Positions 25,271 through 33,785 of a DNA stretch of 64,000 bases are shown in pieces; position 1 is the stretch's first letter, and the number at the start of each line of letters is the position of its first letter. Both the position numbers and the translations under genes were made by a program. The DNA comes from HT1-32 sp040219025. GTDB taxonomy: Bacteria > Pseudomonadota > Alphaproteobacteria > Rhodospirillales > HT1-32. The notes beneath the pieces are model-generated. The model saw only the letters and a program-made list of their open reading frames with translations. It did not search any database and was not told where the DNA came from. The DNA lies in the NCBI GenBank assembly GCA_040219025.1, contig JAVJTE010000029.1:1-64000 (forward strand). The letters run 5' to 3'.

Positions 25271-27606
25271 ACGAACAGGCGAAAGCCGGGAATATCAGGG
25301 CTGCGGCCATCAAGGGCGGCGTGCATCAGTCTGTCCGCCATGACAGCGCCCGGGGCCATGTCACGGGCCGGGCAATCTATCTCGACGACATGCCGCTGCC
25401 GCAGGGCAGCCTGCACGGTGCACTGGTGCTCAGCCCGCATGCGCATGCGGCGGTGATCAACATTGATGCGGCGAAGGCGCTGGCCATGCCGGGTGTACGT
25501 GCCGTCATCACGCCAGCGGACATTCCGGGCCGCAACGATATCGCCCCGATCCTGAAGGACGAACCGGCACTGGCGGAAGTGGCGGAATATGTCGGCCATC
25601 CGGTCGCCGCCGTCATTGCAGACAGCTTCGCCGCTGCACAGACGGCGGCACGGCTGGTCGAGGTGGAATGGGACCAGCGCCCGGCCATCCTGACCATCGA
25701 GGACGCACTGGCAGCGGGCAGCACCGTCGCCCGCGATCAGGTGATGCGCCATGGCGACCCGGAGGCTGCACTTGCAGCCGCGCCGCTGCGTCTGAAAGGT
25801 GAAGTCCGCTGCGGCGGGCAGGACCATTTCTATCTGGAAGGCCAGGTTGCGGTCGCCGTTCCCGGTGAAGACCGCGAGATGCAGGTCTTTTCCTCCACCC
25901 AGCACCCGACGGAGGTACAGCATGGTGTCGCCCATGTGCTGGGTCTGCCGTTCAGTCAGGTCACGGTTGATGTACGCCGTATGGGCGGGGCATTCGGCGG
26001 CAAGGAATCACAGGCTACCATCATCGCGGCCATTGCGGCGCTGGGAGCCCACAAGACCGGGCGGCCGGTGAAGCTTCGCCTGCCGCGCGACGATGACATG
26101 GTGGCAACCGGCAAACGCCATCCCTTCCTGATCCGCTATGATGCGGGCTTTGATGCGGAGGGCAGGCTGCAGGCAGTCGATATGCTGCTGGCGGCAAATG
26201 CGGGCAATGTGGCCGACCTGACCGGCCCGGTGGTGACCCGGGCGCTCTGCCATGCGGATAACTGTTATTACCTGCCGAATGCCAGCCTGCGCGGTGTTGC
26301 CTGCAAGACCAACACCGTCTCCAACACCGCCTTCCGGGGCTTTGGCGGACCGCAGGGCATGATCGCGATCGAGGGGGTGCTCGATGATATCGCCCGGCAT
26401 CTGAAACTGCCACTGGATCTGGTGCGCGCCCGCAACTTCTATGGCGGGGAGGGGCGCGAGACCACGCCCTACGGCATAGCGGTCACCGACAACATCATCG
26501 AACGGGTGACATCCGGTCTGGCGGCGCAGGCCAACCTCACCGGCTGGCGGGCGGAGGTTGATGCGTTCAACGCTCGGGGCGGGGTGATTCGCAAAGGTCT
26601 TGCCACCATGCCGATCAAGTTTGGCATTTCCTTCAACCTGCCGACGCTCAATCAGGCGGGGGCGCTGGTCCATGTCTATACAGACGGCAGCGTGCATCTG
26701 AACCATGGCGGCACGGAAATGGGGCAGGGGCTGTATATCAAGGTCGCCCAGGTGGTGGCCGAGGCATTTCAGATCGACCTCGATCATGTGCGCATCACCG
26801 CTACCTCTACGGGCAAGGTGCCGAACACGTCCGCCACGGCGGCCTCCTCCGGCTCCGACCTCAACGGCATGGCGGCCCTCAACGCGGCGGAGACCATCAA
26901 GGCGCGCATGATCACCGTCGCCGCCGCCCATTTTGGGGTGGAGGAGACAGAGATCGAATTTGCCGCCAACCGCATCTTTGCCGGTAACCGCTCCGTCTCC
27001 TTTCCGGAACTGGCGGAGCTTTGCTGGCAGAACCGGGTGTCGCTGTCGTCGACCGGCTTCTACCGCACGCCGGATATTCACTGGGATTTCAAAACCTCGA
27101 AGGGCCGGCCGTTCTATTACTTCACCTATGGCGCGGCGGCGGCAGAGGTCGCCATCGACACCCTGACCGGCGAAACCCGGGTGATGCGGGCCGAGCTGTT
27201 GCAGGATTGCGGCCACAGCCTCAACCCGGCCATCGACCTCGGCCAGATCGAAGGGGCCTTCATTCAGGGCATGGGCTGGCTGACCGCAGAAGAGCTGTGG
27301 TGGGATGGCGAGGGACGGCTTCGCACACACGGGCCGTCCACCTACAAAATTCCCGGCAGCCGCGATGTGCCGCCGGTCTTCAACTGTCGCATCCTCGACG
27401 ACGCCCCGAACCGGGAGGCGACAATCTTCCGCTCCAAGGCCATCGGCGAGCCGCCTTTCATGCTGGCGCTGTCGGTCTGGCTGGCGATCCGCGATGCGGT
27501 GGCAAGCCTCGGCCAGCCGGGTCAGCCCGTCCCGCTGCAGGCTCCGGCCACGCCGGAGAAAATCCTCGCCGCCATCGCTGATATCCGTGAAGGACAAGCC
27601 CAGTGA
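25267..27606 (+). CDS. xdhB: Xanthine dehydrogenase, molybdopterin-binding subunit
   Basis: A 779-residue molybdenum hydroxylase subunit that hydroxylates hypoxanthine and xanthine to urate. Moco-binding blocks are GGAFGGKESQ and FRGFGGPQGM, and the catalytic glutamate lies in GEPPFMLALSV near the C-terminus, the form found in true xanthine dehydrogenases. Length is typical for the two-subunit bacterial type. It overlaps xdhA and the downstream guanine deaminase. No xdhC chaperone gene is in the window. Confidence 0.94.
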   Translation: MNEQAKAGNIRAAAIKGGVHQSVRHDSARGHVTGRAIYLDDMPLPQGSLHGALVLSPHAHAAVINIDAAKALAMPGVRAVITPADIPGRNDIAPILKDEPALAEVAEYVGHPVAAVIADSFAAAQTAARLVEVEWDQRPAILTIEDALAAGSTVARDQVMRHGDPEAALAAAPLRLKGEVRCGGQDHFYLEGQVAVAVPGEDREMQVFSSTQHPTEVQHGVAHVLGLPFSQVTVDVRRMGGAFGGKESQATIIAAIAALGAHKTGRPVKLRLPRDDDMVATGKRHPFLIRYDAGFDAEGRLQAVDMLLAANAGNVADLTGPVVTRALCHADNCYYLPNASLRGVACKTNTVSNTAFRGFGGPQGMIAIEGVLDDIARHLKLPLDLVRARNFYGGEGRETTPYGIAVTDNIIERVTSGLAAQANLTGWRAEVDAFNARGGVIRKGLATMPIKFGISFNLPTLNQAGALVHVYTDGSVHLNHGGTEMGQGLYIKVAQVVAEAFQIDLDHVRITATSTGKVPNTSATAASSGSDLNGMAALNAAETIKARMITVAAAHFGVEETEIEFAANRIFAGNRSVSFPELAELCWQNRVSLSSTGFYRTPDIHWDFKTSKGRPFYYFTYGAAAAEVAIDTLTGETRVMRAELLQDCGHSLNPAIDLGQIEGAFIQGMGWLTAEELWWDGEGRLRTHGPSTYKIPGSRDVPPVFNCRILDDAPNREATIFRSKAIGEPPFMLALSVWLAIRDAVASLGQPGQPVPLQAPATPEKILAAIADIREGQAQ

Positions 27607-28109
27607 CCGACCCCAGCCCCGACCCCCGTCAAGCCACCGACGACGACCGCCGTTTCCTTGCCCGCGCCGTGGAACTTTCCCGAAAGGGGATGAACAGCGG
27701 CACCGGCGGTCCGTTCGGCGCAGTGGTGGTGAAGGACGGGGTCATCATCGGCGAAGGCTGTAACGAGGTCACGACATCCTGCGACCCGACCGCCCATGCC
27801 GAAGTCGTCGCCATCCGCCGCGCCTGCACCCACCTCGCCGATTTCAGCCTGAAGGGGGCGACCATCTACGCCAGCTGCGAACCCTGCCCGATGTGCCTCG
27901 CCTCAATCTACTGGGCCAGGCTCGACCGCCTGATCTACGCCAACACCCGCGACCAGGCCGCCCAGATCGGCTTCGACGACGCCTTCCTCTACGACGAGGT
28001 GCCGCTGGCACCGCTGGAACGGAGCCTGCCGACGGTGCACCTGCCGGGCGAGGATGCGGAGGGAGTGTTCAGGTTGTGGGAGGAGAAGGCGGATAAGGTG
28101 GAGTATTAG
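27603..28109 (+). CDS. guaD: Guanine deaminase, CDA-fold type
   Basis: A 168-residue zinc deaminase of the cytidine-deaminase superfamily. The zinc and catalytic motifs are HAE (in TAHAEVVAIRRAC) and PCPMC (CEPCPMCLASIYWARL); the C-terminal stretch with DDAFLYDEV matches the Bacillus-type guanine deaminase rather than tRNA adenosine deaminase TadA. It converts guanine to xanthine, feeding xdhAB. The start is GTG at 27603, overlapping the xdhB stop. It is the last gene of the operon; the AT-rich retron island begins right after its stop. Confidence 0.88.
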   Translation: MTDPSPDPRQATDDDRRFLARAVELSRKGMNSGTGGPFGAVVVKDGVIIGEGCNEVTTSCDPTAHAEVVAIRRACTHLADFSLKGATIYASCEPCPMCLASIYWARLDRLIYANTRDQAAQIGFDDAFLYDEVPLAPLERSLPTVHLPGEDAEGVFRLWEEKADKVEY

Positions 28110-28179
28110 AGGGAGCAATTTTTTGTATCAGGAAAAATTTTTAATTGTAAATTACATTATTTATCCTACTGTACGAGAA

Positions 28180-28339
28180 CTCTTAGTTGGGTGTTTTATA
28201 GAAAGCACTCTATGCCGGGTGATTTGCCAGGCTGATATTGATTGAACGACTTTGGGCGCCGACTTCGAATAATTTTGTCGGCCCCGGTCTTCGCCTCGGT
28301 GCCGACAAAATTATTCGAAGTCGGACGCTTTAGTAAGAG
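28180..28339 (+). ncRNA. Predicted retron msr-msd non-coding RNA
   Basis: The order of elements matches a retron ncRNA. Segment a1 ends CTCTTA (28180-28185), followed by G28186, the candidate branching guanosine, in a TTAG context like Ec86. A 9-bp hairpin follows at 28189-28210 (two G-T pairs, loop ATAG), then a second at 28214-28232 (GCCGG/CC-A-GGC). The msd is a long hairpin with perfect 23-nt arms at 28259-28281 and 28302-28324; GCG/CGC extends the base past one bulge, and the 20-nt interior can pair further. Segment a2 begins TAAGAG (28334-28339), complementary to CTCTTA. A weak promoter (TTGTAA 28145-28150, TACTGT 28167-28172) would start transcription at about 28179. Boundaries are inferred. 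Confidence 0.82.
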
Positions 28340-28345
28340 AAGTTA

Positions 28346-29260
28346 ATGGATCACCCACTTCGTAGTAAGGACTATAAATTATTACGAGGTCGGGTGGTCC
28401 AGATTCTTCGCGAGGGCTTTCATATACGACGACAAAGCAACATTGTTTTTGTGTGTGGAGGAAATAATCCGGAAAAGCATTTAAGAAAGAAATTTCAATT
28501 AGAATTTAGTAAACATTTACCAAACCATGAGTTTTTTGAACCTGAGTTTGCTATGAATAGTTATTTTGGTTTGGGGGATGAAGTTCCATTCAATATTTCT
28601 GAATTTGAGGAACTGGTGGGTCAGTTATCTCATTCAATTGTTATATTCCCAGAAGCGCCAGGTTCATTTGCAGAAACAGGGTACTTTTCAGCTAGGCCTA
28701 GCTTGGCAAAAAAAATTATTCTTGTTATTGATTTTAAAAGACAAAAATCAGATAGCTTTATTTCCTTGGGGCCAGCAAAACAAATACAAGACATGTCAAA
28801 ATTTCAACCTAATATTCAATTTGATTATGAAAGTCATGACTTTAGCATAATATCAAAAAGAATAAATGAGAGGTCTCCATTAAGTAAAACAAAAAAATCT
28901 TTTGAAGTTAAAACATTTAAATTAATCGAACCTTTTGAGTTGTTTTGCTTAATACATCAGTTGGTAAAAATATTACAAATTGCTACTACTGAAGACATTG
29001 AATTTTTCTTAATGAGTCTATTTAAGGGAATTGTAAACAAAAGTAAGATAAAGCAAATGATTTCAATACTTGTTGGAGCAAAAAAATTAGTTGAAATTGG
29101 TGATTTCGGTCATTTGGCGATTCATGAGAATGAGTCTGGTTTGTTGAGCTTAAAGGATGGGGCGAAAACTGAACACGATGTGTTATCGTTAGATATATCA
29201 GCGAGTTTTATTTCTGCAGATTCAGAATTTAGGGATGTTTTGAATAGGAAAATTCAGTGA
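28346..29260 (+). CDS. Retron effector with nucleoside-deoxyribosyltransferase-like domain (Ec86/St85 type)
   Basis: A 304-residue protein. The N-terminal domain (about residues 30-165) has VFVCGG at 34-39 and FPEAPGSFAETG at 101-112, the same blocks as in the retron Ec86 effector (which has FLCGG and FPESPGSFTELG), followed by a shared SFISLGP segment. Glu110 is the likely catalytic acid of this N-glycosidase-like fold. The C-terminal part (about 185-285) looks like a winged helix. In Ec86 the effector is a toxin held in check by the RT-msDNA complex and released by phage attack. The gene is strongly AT-rich, unlike its neighbours, and overlaps the RT gene by 4 bp (GTGA). Activity here is inferred from the family. 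Confidence 0.85.
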   Translation: MDHPLRSKDYKLLRGRVVQILREGFHIRRQSNIVFVCGGNNPEKHLRKKFQLEFSKHLPNHEFFEPEFAMNSYFGLGDEVPFNISEFEELVGQLSHSIVIFPEAPGSFAETGYFSARPSLAKKIILVIDFKRQKSDSFISLGPAKQIQDMSKFQPNIQFDYESHDFSIISKRINERSPLSKTKKSFEVKTFKLIEPFELFCLIHQLVKILQIATTEDIEFFLMSLFKGIVNKSKIKQMISILVGAKKLVEIGDFGHLAIHENESGLLSLKDGAKTEHDVLSLDISASFISADSEFRDVLNRKIQ

Positions 29261-30222
29261 TTATTGAAACCCTATCTAGAACTTCGAATATTGGTGTTCA
29301 TAAACTATTGAGATTGGCTGAAACAGCTGATGTTCGTTACAAAGAATACCGCATTCCTAAAAGAACAGGTGGTGATAGATTAATTGAGCATCCAAGTCGC
29401 GAATTGAAGGCTATACAACGATGGATTGTGCAGTCAGTTGTATCTAGATTTATTATACATGAGTCAGCGACTGCTTACAGAAAGGGAAGTGGTATTCGTA
29501 TTAATGCGGAAAGACATAGAACGACAAAGTATACTAATCGATACGACTTTGTAAATTTTTTCCCATCGTTTAAACAAATGGGGATTGAAAAATTTTTTGA
29601 AGATCAATCTAGAAAATTAGGAATGGGTTTGAGCGCTGATGACATAGATTTTGTTGGAAAAATAGTATGCAGAAAAGGAAGGCTGACTATTGGTGCCCCG
29701 AGTTCTCCAGCAATCACTAATGCTATGATGTTTGAATTTGATAAAAAAATGCACGATTCGTGTATTGAGGATAATTTAGTTTATACAAGGTATGCTGATG
29801 ATGTTTTTGTATCGTCTCATGAAAAATGTGCATTATACGGTATAGAGAGAAAAATAATTAAATATAAAAGTAATATTGGTTATTTAAAGTTGCGAGTTAA
29901 TCATGAGAAAACAGCATATTTATCAAAAAAATATGTCAGAAAAGTATCTGGTGTCATTGTTACTTCTGATCATAAATTATCAATTGGTAGGGATAGGAAG
30001 CGTGAGATAAAATCATTAATATATCTTTGGGTTAATGGAAAATTAGACGAAGATAGATTGCATTACATGCGCGGTTTAGTAGCATTTGCTAGAGATATAG
30101 AGCCGGAGTTTGAATTACGTATCCGAAATAAGTACGGTAACAACGTGATTGATGAACTATTACGAAGTTCAAATTTAGATAGTCGACCAGATAAAAATTA
30201 TGGAAAGTTATATGATATTTGA
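29257..30222 (+). CDS. Retron reverse transcriptase
   Basis: A 321-residue RNA-directed DNA polymerase. Catalytic aspartates are in YDFVNFFPSF (D97) and the YADD box (179-182). GAPSSPAITN (146-155) is RT block 4. Two retron hallmarks are visible: the NAxxH motif as NAERH at residues 83-87, and the VTG motif as the variant VSG at 230-232. It lacks a maturase or endonuclease domain, so it is not a group II intron protein. It would copy the msd from the upstream ncRNA into msDNA. The start is GTG, coupled to the effector stop. AT-rich with phage/plasmid-like codon use, so probably acquired by transfer. Confidence 0.92.
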   Translation: MIIETLSRTSNIGVHKLLRLAETADVRYKEYRIPKRTGGDRLIEHPSRELKAIQRWIVQSVVSRFIIHESATAYRKGSGIRINAERHRTTKYTNRYDFVNFFPSFKQMGIEKFFEDQSRKLGMGLSADDIDFVGKIVCRKGRLTIGAPSSPAITNAMMFEFDKKMHDSCIEDNLVYTRYADDVFVSSHEKCALYGIERKIIKYKSNIGYLKLRVNHEKTAYLSKKYVRKVSGVIVTSDHKLSIGRDRKREIKSLIYLWVNGKLDEDRLHYMRGLVAFARDIEPEFELRIRNKYGNNVIDELLRSSNLDSRPDKNYGKLYDI

Positions 30223-30841
30223 ATAATACTTCTTAATAATCGTATAACTTCATGGACTTTGTGGGTTATTTCTGATTACCACTTGCCGTTACTGCGGGTC
30301 AAGGTGTGAGCGGGTTAGTTTGCTGTCTTAGATATTTTCTGGGCTGTCGTCGGGATGACTTAGGGGGGCGGGGCTTTTAATCAACACTCCCCACTCTCAT
30401 TTTCCAATCCGGTTACCCCGGGCCTGACGCGGGGCCTCGTTCGGTTGCGGTCGAAGTATGAGGTCCCGGATCTTCGCTGTGCTGCGTCCGGGATGACTTC
30501 GGGGGAGGCGTTGGTAGCTGGGGAATCATTTCAACCGCAGATTTCGTCATCCCGGACCTGATCCGGGATCCATGCCGCCGGGGGTTGTGGCATGGGTCCC
30601 AAATCGGGTTTGGGACAATGAAGGCAGCACCCGAAATTCAACCCCTGTCATCCCGGCGCAGGCCGGGACCCAGCCGAAGGCGGTTATCCTTCTGATCACG
30701 GGATCCCGACTTTCGTCGGGATGACATGAGGCGACAAATCCGGGAATCACGAATCTCTGCCGCTTTTCCGGGGGCTTCCTTTAGAGTGTGAGTCGGGGCC
30801 GTTGGGGAATGGCCCTCCGAGAGGGTATCAGGGGGGCTATC
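30223..30841. other. Gene-free stretch between retron and NOX gene
   Basis: About 620 bp. The first 60-80 bp keep the AT-rich composition of the retron; from about 30290 composition returns to high GC. I see no gene. The rest is a cluster of palindromic repeats, listed separately, and then the leader of the NOX gene, where an in-frame ATG at 30788 is considered too early. Confidence 0.7.
30464..30722. repeat. Cluster of four GTCATCCCGG-type palindromes
   Basis: Four short perfect palindromes stand in a row: TCCCGGA/TCCGGGA at 30464-30493, ATCCCGGA/TCCGGGAT at 30549-30569, TCCCGGC/GCCGGGA at 30651-30668, and ATCCCGAC/GTCGGGAT at 30703-30722. Most are flanked by GTCAT or ATGAC, the usual frame of REP-like intergenic elements in alphaproteobacteria. 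They could stabilise or terminate the retron transcript. Confidence 0.85.
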
Positions 30842-32851
30842 ATGGCGGATGGGAATGTGGCGGCGGCGGAGGCTGCGCTGCTGGCGGATCTGGAGCGGCG
30901 GTTCAGGTCTATCGCCGGTGACGACGGGGTTATTGACCGCGACGAGTTCGCCGGGGCCCTGAAGCTGGGGGATGATTATTATGCCGACCGGCTGTTCACC
31001 ATGGTTGATGATGACAGCAGCGGCACCGTTGAGCTTGCCGAATTCATGGGCTTTGTCCGCACCATCGTCGACGGGGATGAGCGCGAGCGGCTGCATTTTG
31101 CCTTCCGCCTGCATGACCCGGATGACAGCGGCGAGATCGACCGCGATGAATTGCGGCAGGTGATTGCTGCCAGCATTGCACAGAATGCCATCGAGCTGCC
31201 GGAACAGGCGGTCGACGGGCTGACCGATGCCCTGTTCCGCCGGGCGGACTCCGATGGCGGCGGCGGGATCAGTTTTGACGAGTTTATGGGCGTCATGAAT
31301 GCCTATCCGGACTTCCGGAAACATATGACGCTCTCGGCAACCTCCTGGCTGCAGCAGCGTCGCCCGGCGGGTGAGAAACGGCGCAAGCCCACACTGGCCG
31401 ACCGGGGCCGGAAGTTCGGGCGGCTGGTCAACAACAACCGGGCGGCCAGTGTTTTTCTGGTGATCTATGCGGCGATCAATGTCGCGCTGTTTACCCATGC
31501 CATGCAGAGCTATGCCGAACAGGGGGCGACGATTTTTGTGCAGATCGCCCGCGGCTGCGGTGCCTGCCTGAATTTCAACGGGGCGCTTATACTGGTGCCG
31601 ATGTTACGGCATCTGCTGACCTGGCTGCGCCAGAGCCTGATTGGCGGGTTGCTGCCGATTGACGATTCCATCGCGTTTCACAAGCTGGTCGGCCATGTGA
31701 TGATGGCCTTTGCGCTGGTCCATACGCTGATGCATCTGGCGAATTATTCCAGCCTGCCGGACAGCATGGGCCATTACCTGTTTTCCACCCAGGCCGGTCT
31801 GACCGGGGTGCTGCTGACCGCCGTGTTCGTGGTGATGTGGGTCTGTGCGATGGATTTCATCCGCCGTGGCGGGCATTTTGAACTGTTCTACTTCACCCAT
31901 TTCCTTTTCATCCTGTGGTTCGGTCTGGCCCTGTTCCACGGGCCGTCCTTCTGGCAGTGGGTGTTGCTGCCGGTGGTGGGCTATGTGATCGAGCGGATCG
32001 TGCGGACTGTGCGGACCAGCCGCAGGATGCCGGTCACCGCCATTGAGGCATTACCCTCCAGCGTGACCCGCCTGCAGCTGCAACTGCCGGACGGTTTCCG
32101 CTATCAGCCCGGTGATTATGTCTTCATCCGCTATCCGCAGATCTCCGGCCATGAATGGCATCCCTTTACGGTCACCACCTGCCCGGAGGAAACCGGCAAG
32201 CTGTCGGTGCATGTGCGGGGTCTGGGCAACTGGACCCGCAAGCTGCATGAACTGGCGAAGGCACGGGCCGCAGGGCAGGCGGCACCAAAGGCCGGGCTGG
32301 ATTATGCACTGATCGATGGCCCTTACGGCACGCCCAGCACATCGATCTTCAAATCGTCGAATGTGGTGCTGATCGGGGCGGGGATCGGTGTCACCCCCTT
32401 TGCCGCAATCCTGAAAAGCCTGTTCATGCGGCTGGCAACAGGCGACGAAGCGGTGACCGTCGACCGGGCGCATTTCATCTGGATGAACCGGGACCAGTAC
32501 TCCTTTGAATGGTTCTCCGGCATGCTGGCGGATCTTGAGGCCCGCGATCCCGACCGCAAATATCTGGATGCACAGGTCTATCTGACGGGGGTGAAGGTCG
32601 ACATGACCTCCGCCGCGCTGGATGTGGCGATGGATGTCTATCAGGCGGAAACGGGTAAGGATCTGTTCACGGGCCTGCGCAACCGCACGCATCTCGGGCG
32701 GCCCGACTGGCGGGCGATTTTTGCTGCGCTGGCGACGGAGCATGCGGGTGAGAAGGTCGATGTGTATTTCTGCGGCCCGGCACCGCTGGCCGCGGTTCTG
32801 GCGGCGGAAGCAGGGCGGCAGGGCTTCGGCTTCCACAAGGAAAATTTCTGA
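30842..32851 (+). CDS. NOX5-like NADPH oxidase with EF-hands
   Basis: A 669-residue membrane flavocytochrome. Residues about 20-165 hold EF-hand loops: clear ones are DDDSSGTVELAE, DPDDSGEIDRDE and DSDGGGGISFDE, with a weaker one before them. Six helices follow. The haem histidines have NOX spacing: HKLVG...VHTLMH in helix 3 (14 apart) and FTHFLF...LFHG in helix 5 (13 apart). FAD is bound by EWHPFT, NADPH by GAGIGVTPFA and CGP; DGPYGTP and the C-terminal HKENF complete the eukaryotic-type pattern. Blocks such as ARGCGACLNF, NRDQYSFEWF and GRPDW match human NOX5 closely. It should pass electrons from NADPH across the membrane to oxygen, under calcium control. ATG 30842 starts just before the EF-hand region. 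Confidence 0.9.
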   Translation: MADGNVAAAEAALLADLERRFRSIAGDDGVIDRDEFAGALKLGDDYYADRLFTMVDDDSSGTVELAEFMGFVRTIVDGDERERLHFAFRLHDPDDSGEIDRDELRQVIAASIAQNAIELPEQAVDGLTDALFRRADSDGGGGISFDEFMGVMNAYPDFRKHMTLSATSWLQQRRPAGEKRRKPTLADRGRKFGRLVNNNRAASVFLVIYAAINVALFTHAMQSYAEQGATIFVQIARGCGACLNFNGALILVPMLRHLLTWLRQSLIGGLLPIDDSIAFHKLVGHVMMAFALVHTLMHLANYSSLPDSMGHYLFSTQAGLTGVLLTAVFVVMWVCAMDFIRRGGHFELFYFTHFLFILWFGLALFHGPSFWQWVLLPVVGYVIERIVRTVRTSRRMPVTAIEALPSSVTRLQLQLPDGFRYQPGDYVFIRYPQISGHEWHPFTVTTCPEETGKLSVHVRGLGNWTRKLHELAKARAAGQAAPKAGLDYALIDGPYGTPSTSIFKSSNVVLIGAGIGVTPFAAILKSLFMRLATGDEAVTVDRAHFIWMNRDQYSFEWFSGMLADLEARDPDRKYLDAQVYLTGVKVDMTSAALDVAMDVYQAETGKDLFTGLRNRTHLGRPDWRAIFAALATEHAGEKVDVYFCGPAPLAAVLAAEAGRQGFGFHKENF

Positions 32852-32871
32852 GCGCGGCAGGTGGGTTGACG

Positions 32872-33726
32872 ATGACAAGGACCGAGAGATGGATACTCGC
32901 CGCCATTCTGGTGTTCACGGTGGGGTCGCTGAGCGGGATCGCAGCGGCACAGGCGGCGGAGTGTGAGGCCTGCAAGGGGATGGAGGGCTTCGTCGAGCCG
33001 TCGGAAATTCCCCGTGAAATCTTCATGATGGTCGGGGCCGATGATGACGGCTTGGGCGACGAGAATGTCGCGGTGCAGAAGGCCCGGGGGGTGATTGAAA
33101 CCGGGCTGGTGACGGCGTTCGCGGCGGGCGGGCAATGCCCGGAAATCGACAGTGAAACCTGGGCGATTGATTATACCCACAAGCGACCCCGGGCGGCGCT
33201 CCACAAGGGCGTTGATATTCCGCAACCACGGGGGACGTCAATCCGCGCCATTGCGGCGGGCGTGGTGGTCGGGAAGTCGCGTAACCGGCGATCGCGCAAG
33301 GGCATCGAGGTGGTGTTGCGCCATCGCCCGGAAGATACCGGCCTGCCGTTCTGGACCTATTCGCAATATACCCATCTGGAGGATATGTCGCCGCTGGTCG
33401 TCGGTGCGGTCGTTGCCATGGGCGACGAGATTGGCCGCACCGGCAACAGCGGCAAACAGGGCAGACGCGAACGCCGGGATGCGCTGCATCTGGCCGTGCT
33501 CTACAGCCCGGTTCCTGAATGGTCAAATGATGGCAAGGCGGTGCTGCCGAAGGATGGCCGCTTCATGGACCCCGCAGCATTCTATCGTCTGTCAGAACCT
33601 TGGGAATCAGTGGCGGCGGGTAAATTGTCCGGTGCGGAAAAGCAGATTCCCGTGCCCTGGATGGACGCCAGCGGCAAGGCAACGCCGCCGGATACAAAGC
33701 GTATCTGGCCCTATCCCTGTCGGTAA
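32872..33726 (+). CDS. M23/LytM-like periplasmic protein, possibly catalytically impaired
   Basis: A 284-residue exported protein: signal peptide at 1-29 (ending AQAA), then a LytM-type domain. The metal-binding HxxxD is H111-D115 (HKGVDI) and the YTHLEDM strand is present, but the canonical H-x-H reads A-L-H (204-206): the metal-ligand histidine is kept and the first, catalytic one is alanine. Such degenerate LytM proteins usually regulate amidases (EnvC/NlpD). The ATG at 32872 follows GGCAGGTGGG. It starts 20 bp after the NOX gene and is probably co-transcribed. An alignment is needed to confirm the substitution. Confidence 0.78.
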   Translation: MTRTERWILAAILVFTVGSLSGIAAAQAAECEACKGMEGFVEPSEIPREIFMMVGADDDGLGDENVAVQKARGVIETGLVTAFAAGGQCPEIDSETWAIDYTHKRPRAALHKGVDIPQPRGTSIRAIAAGVVVGKSRNRRSRKGIEVVLRHRPEDTGLPFWTYSQYTHLEDMSPLVVGAVVAMGDEIGRTGNSGKQGRRERRDALHLAVLYSPVPEWSNDGKAVLPKDGRFMDPAAFYRLSEPWESVAAGKLSGAEKQIPVPWMDASGKATPPDTKRIWPYPCR

Positions 33727-33785
33727 CCGGTAATGCCCTGCGAGACGGATAGATACAGTCCGGCAGGTAGCTTGTCGGCTTTCGA

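Noticed and set aside
26008..27597. 529-codon open frame on the minus strand
   Set aside because: Antisense shadow of xdhB; no recognisable protein features.
28110..30240. Group II intron or prophage remnant
   Set aside because: The RT has retron motifs and no maturase or endonuclease domain; no integrase, phage structural gene or att-like direct repeat was seen at the edges.
30464..30722. CRISPR array
   Set aside because: The repeats are palindromes with differing sequence and irregular spacing, not uniform direct repeats with spacers; no cas genes.
30547..30750. 67-codon open frame on the minus strand
   Set aside because: It is the translation of the palindromic repeat cluster and has no gene-like signals.
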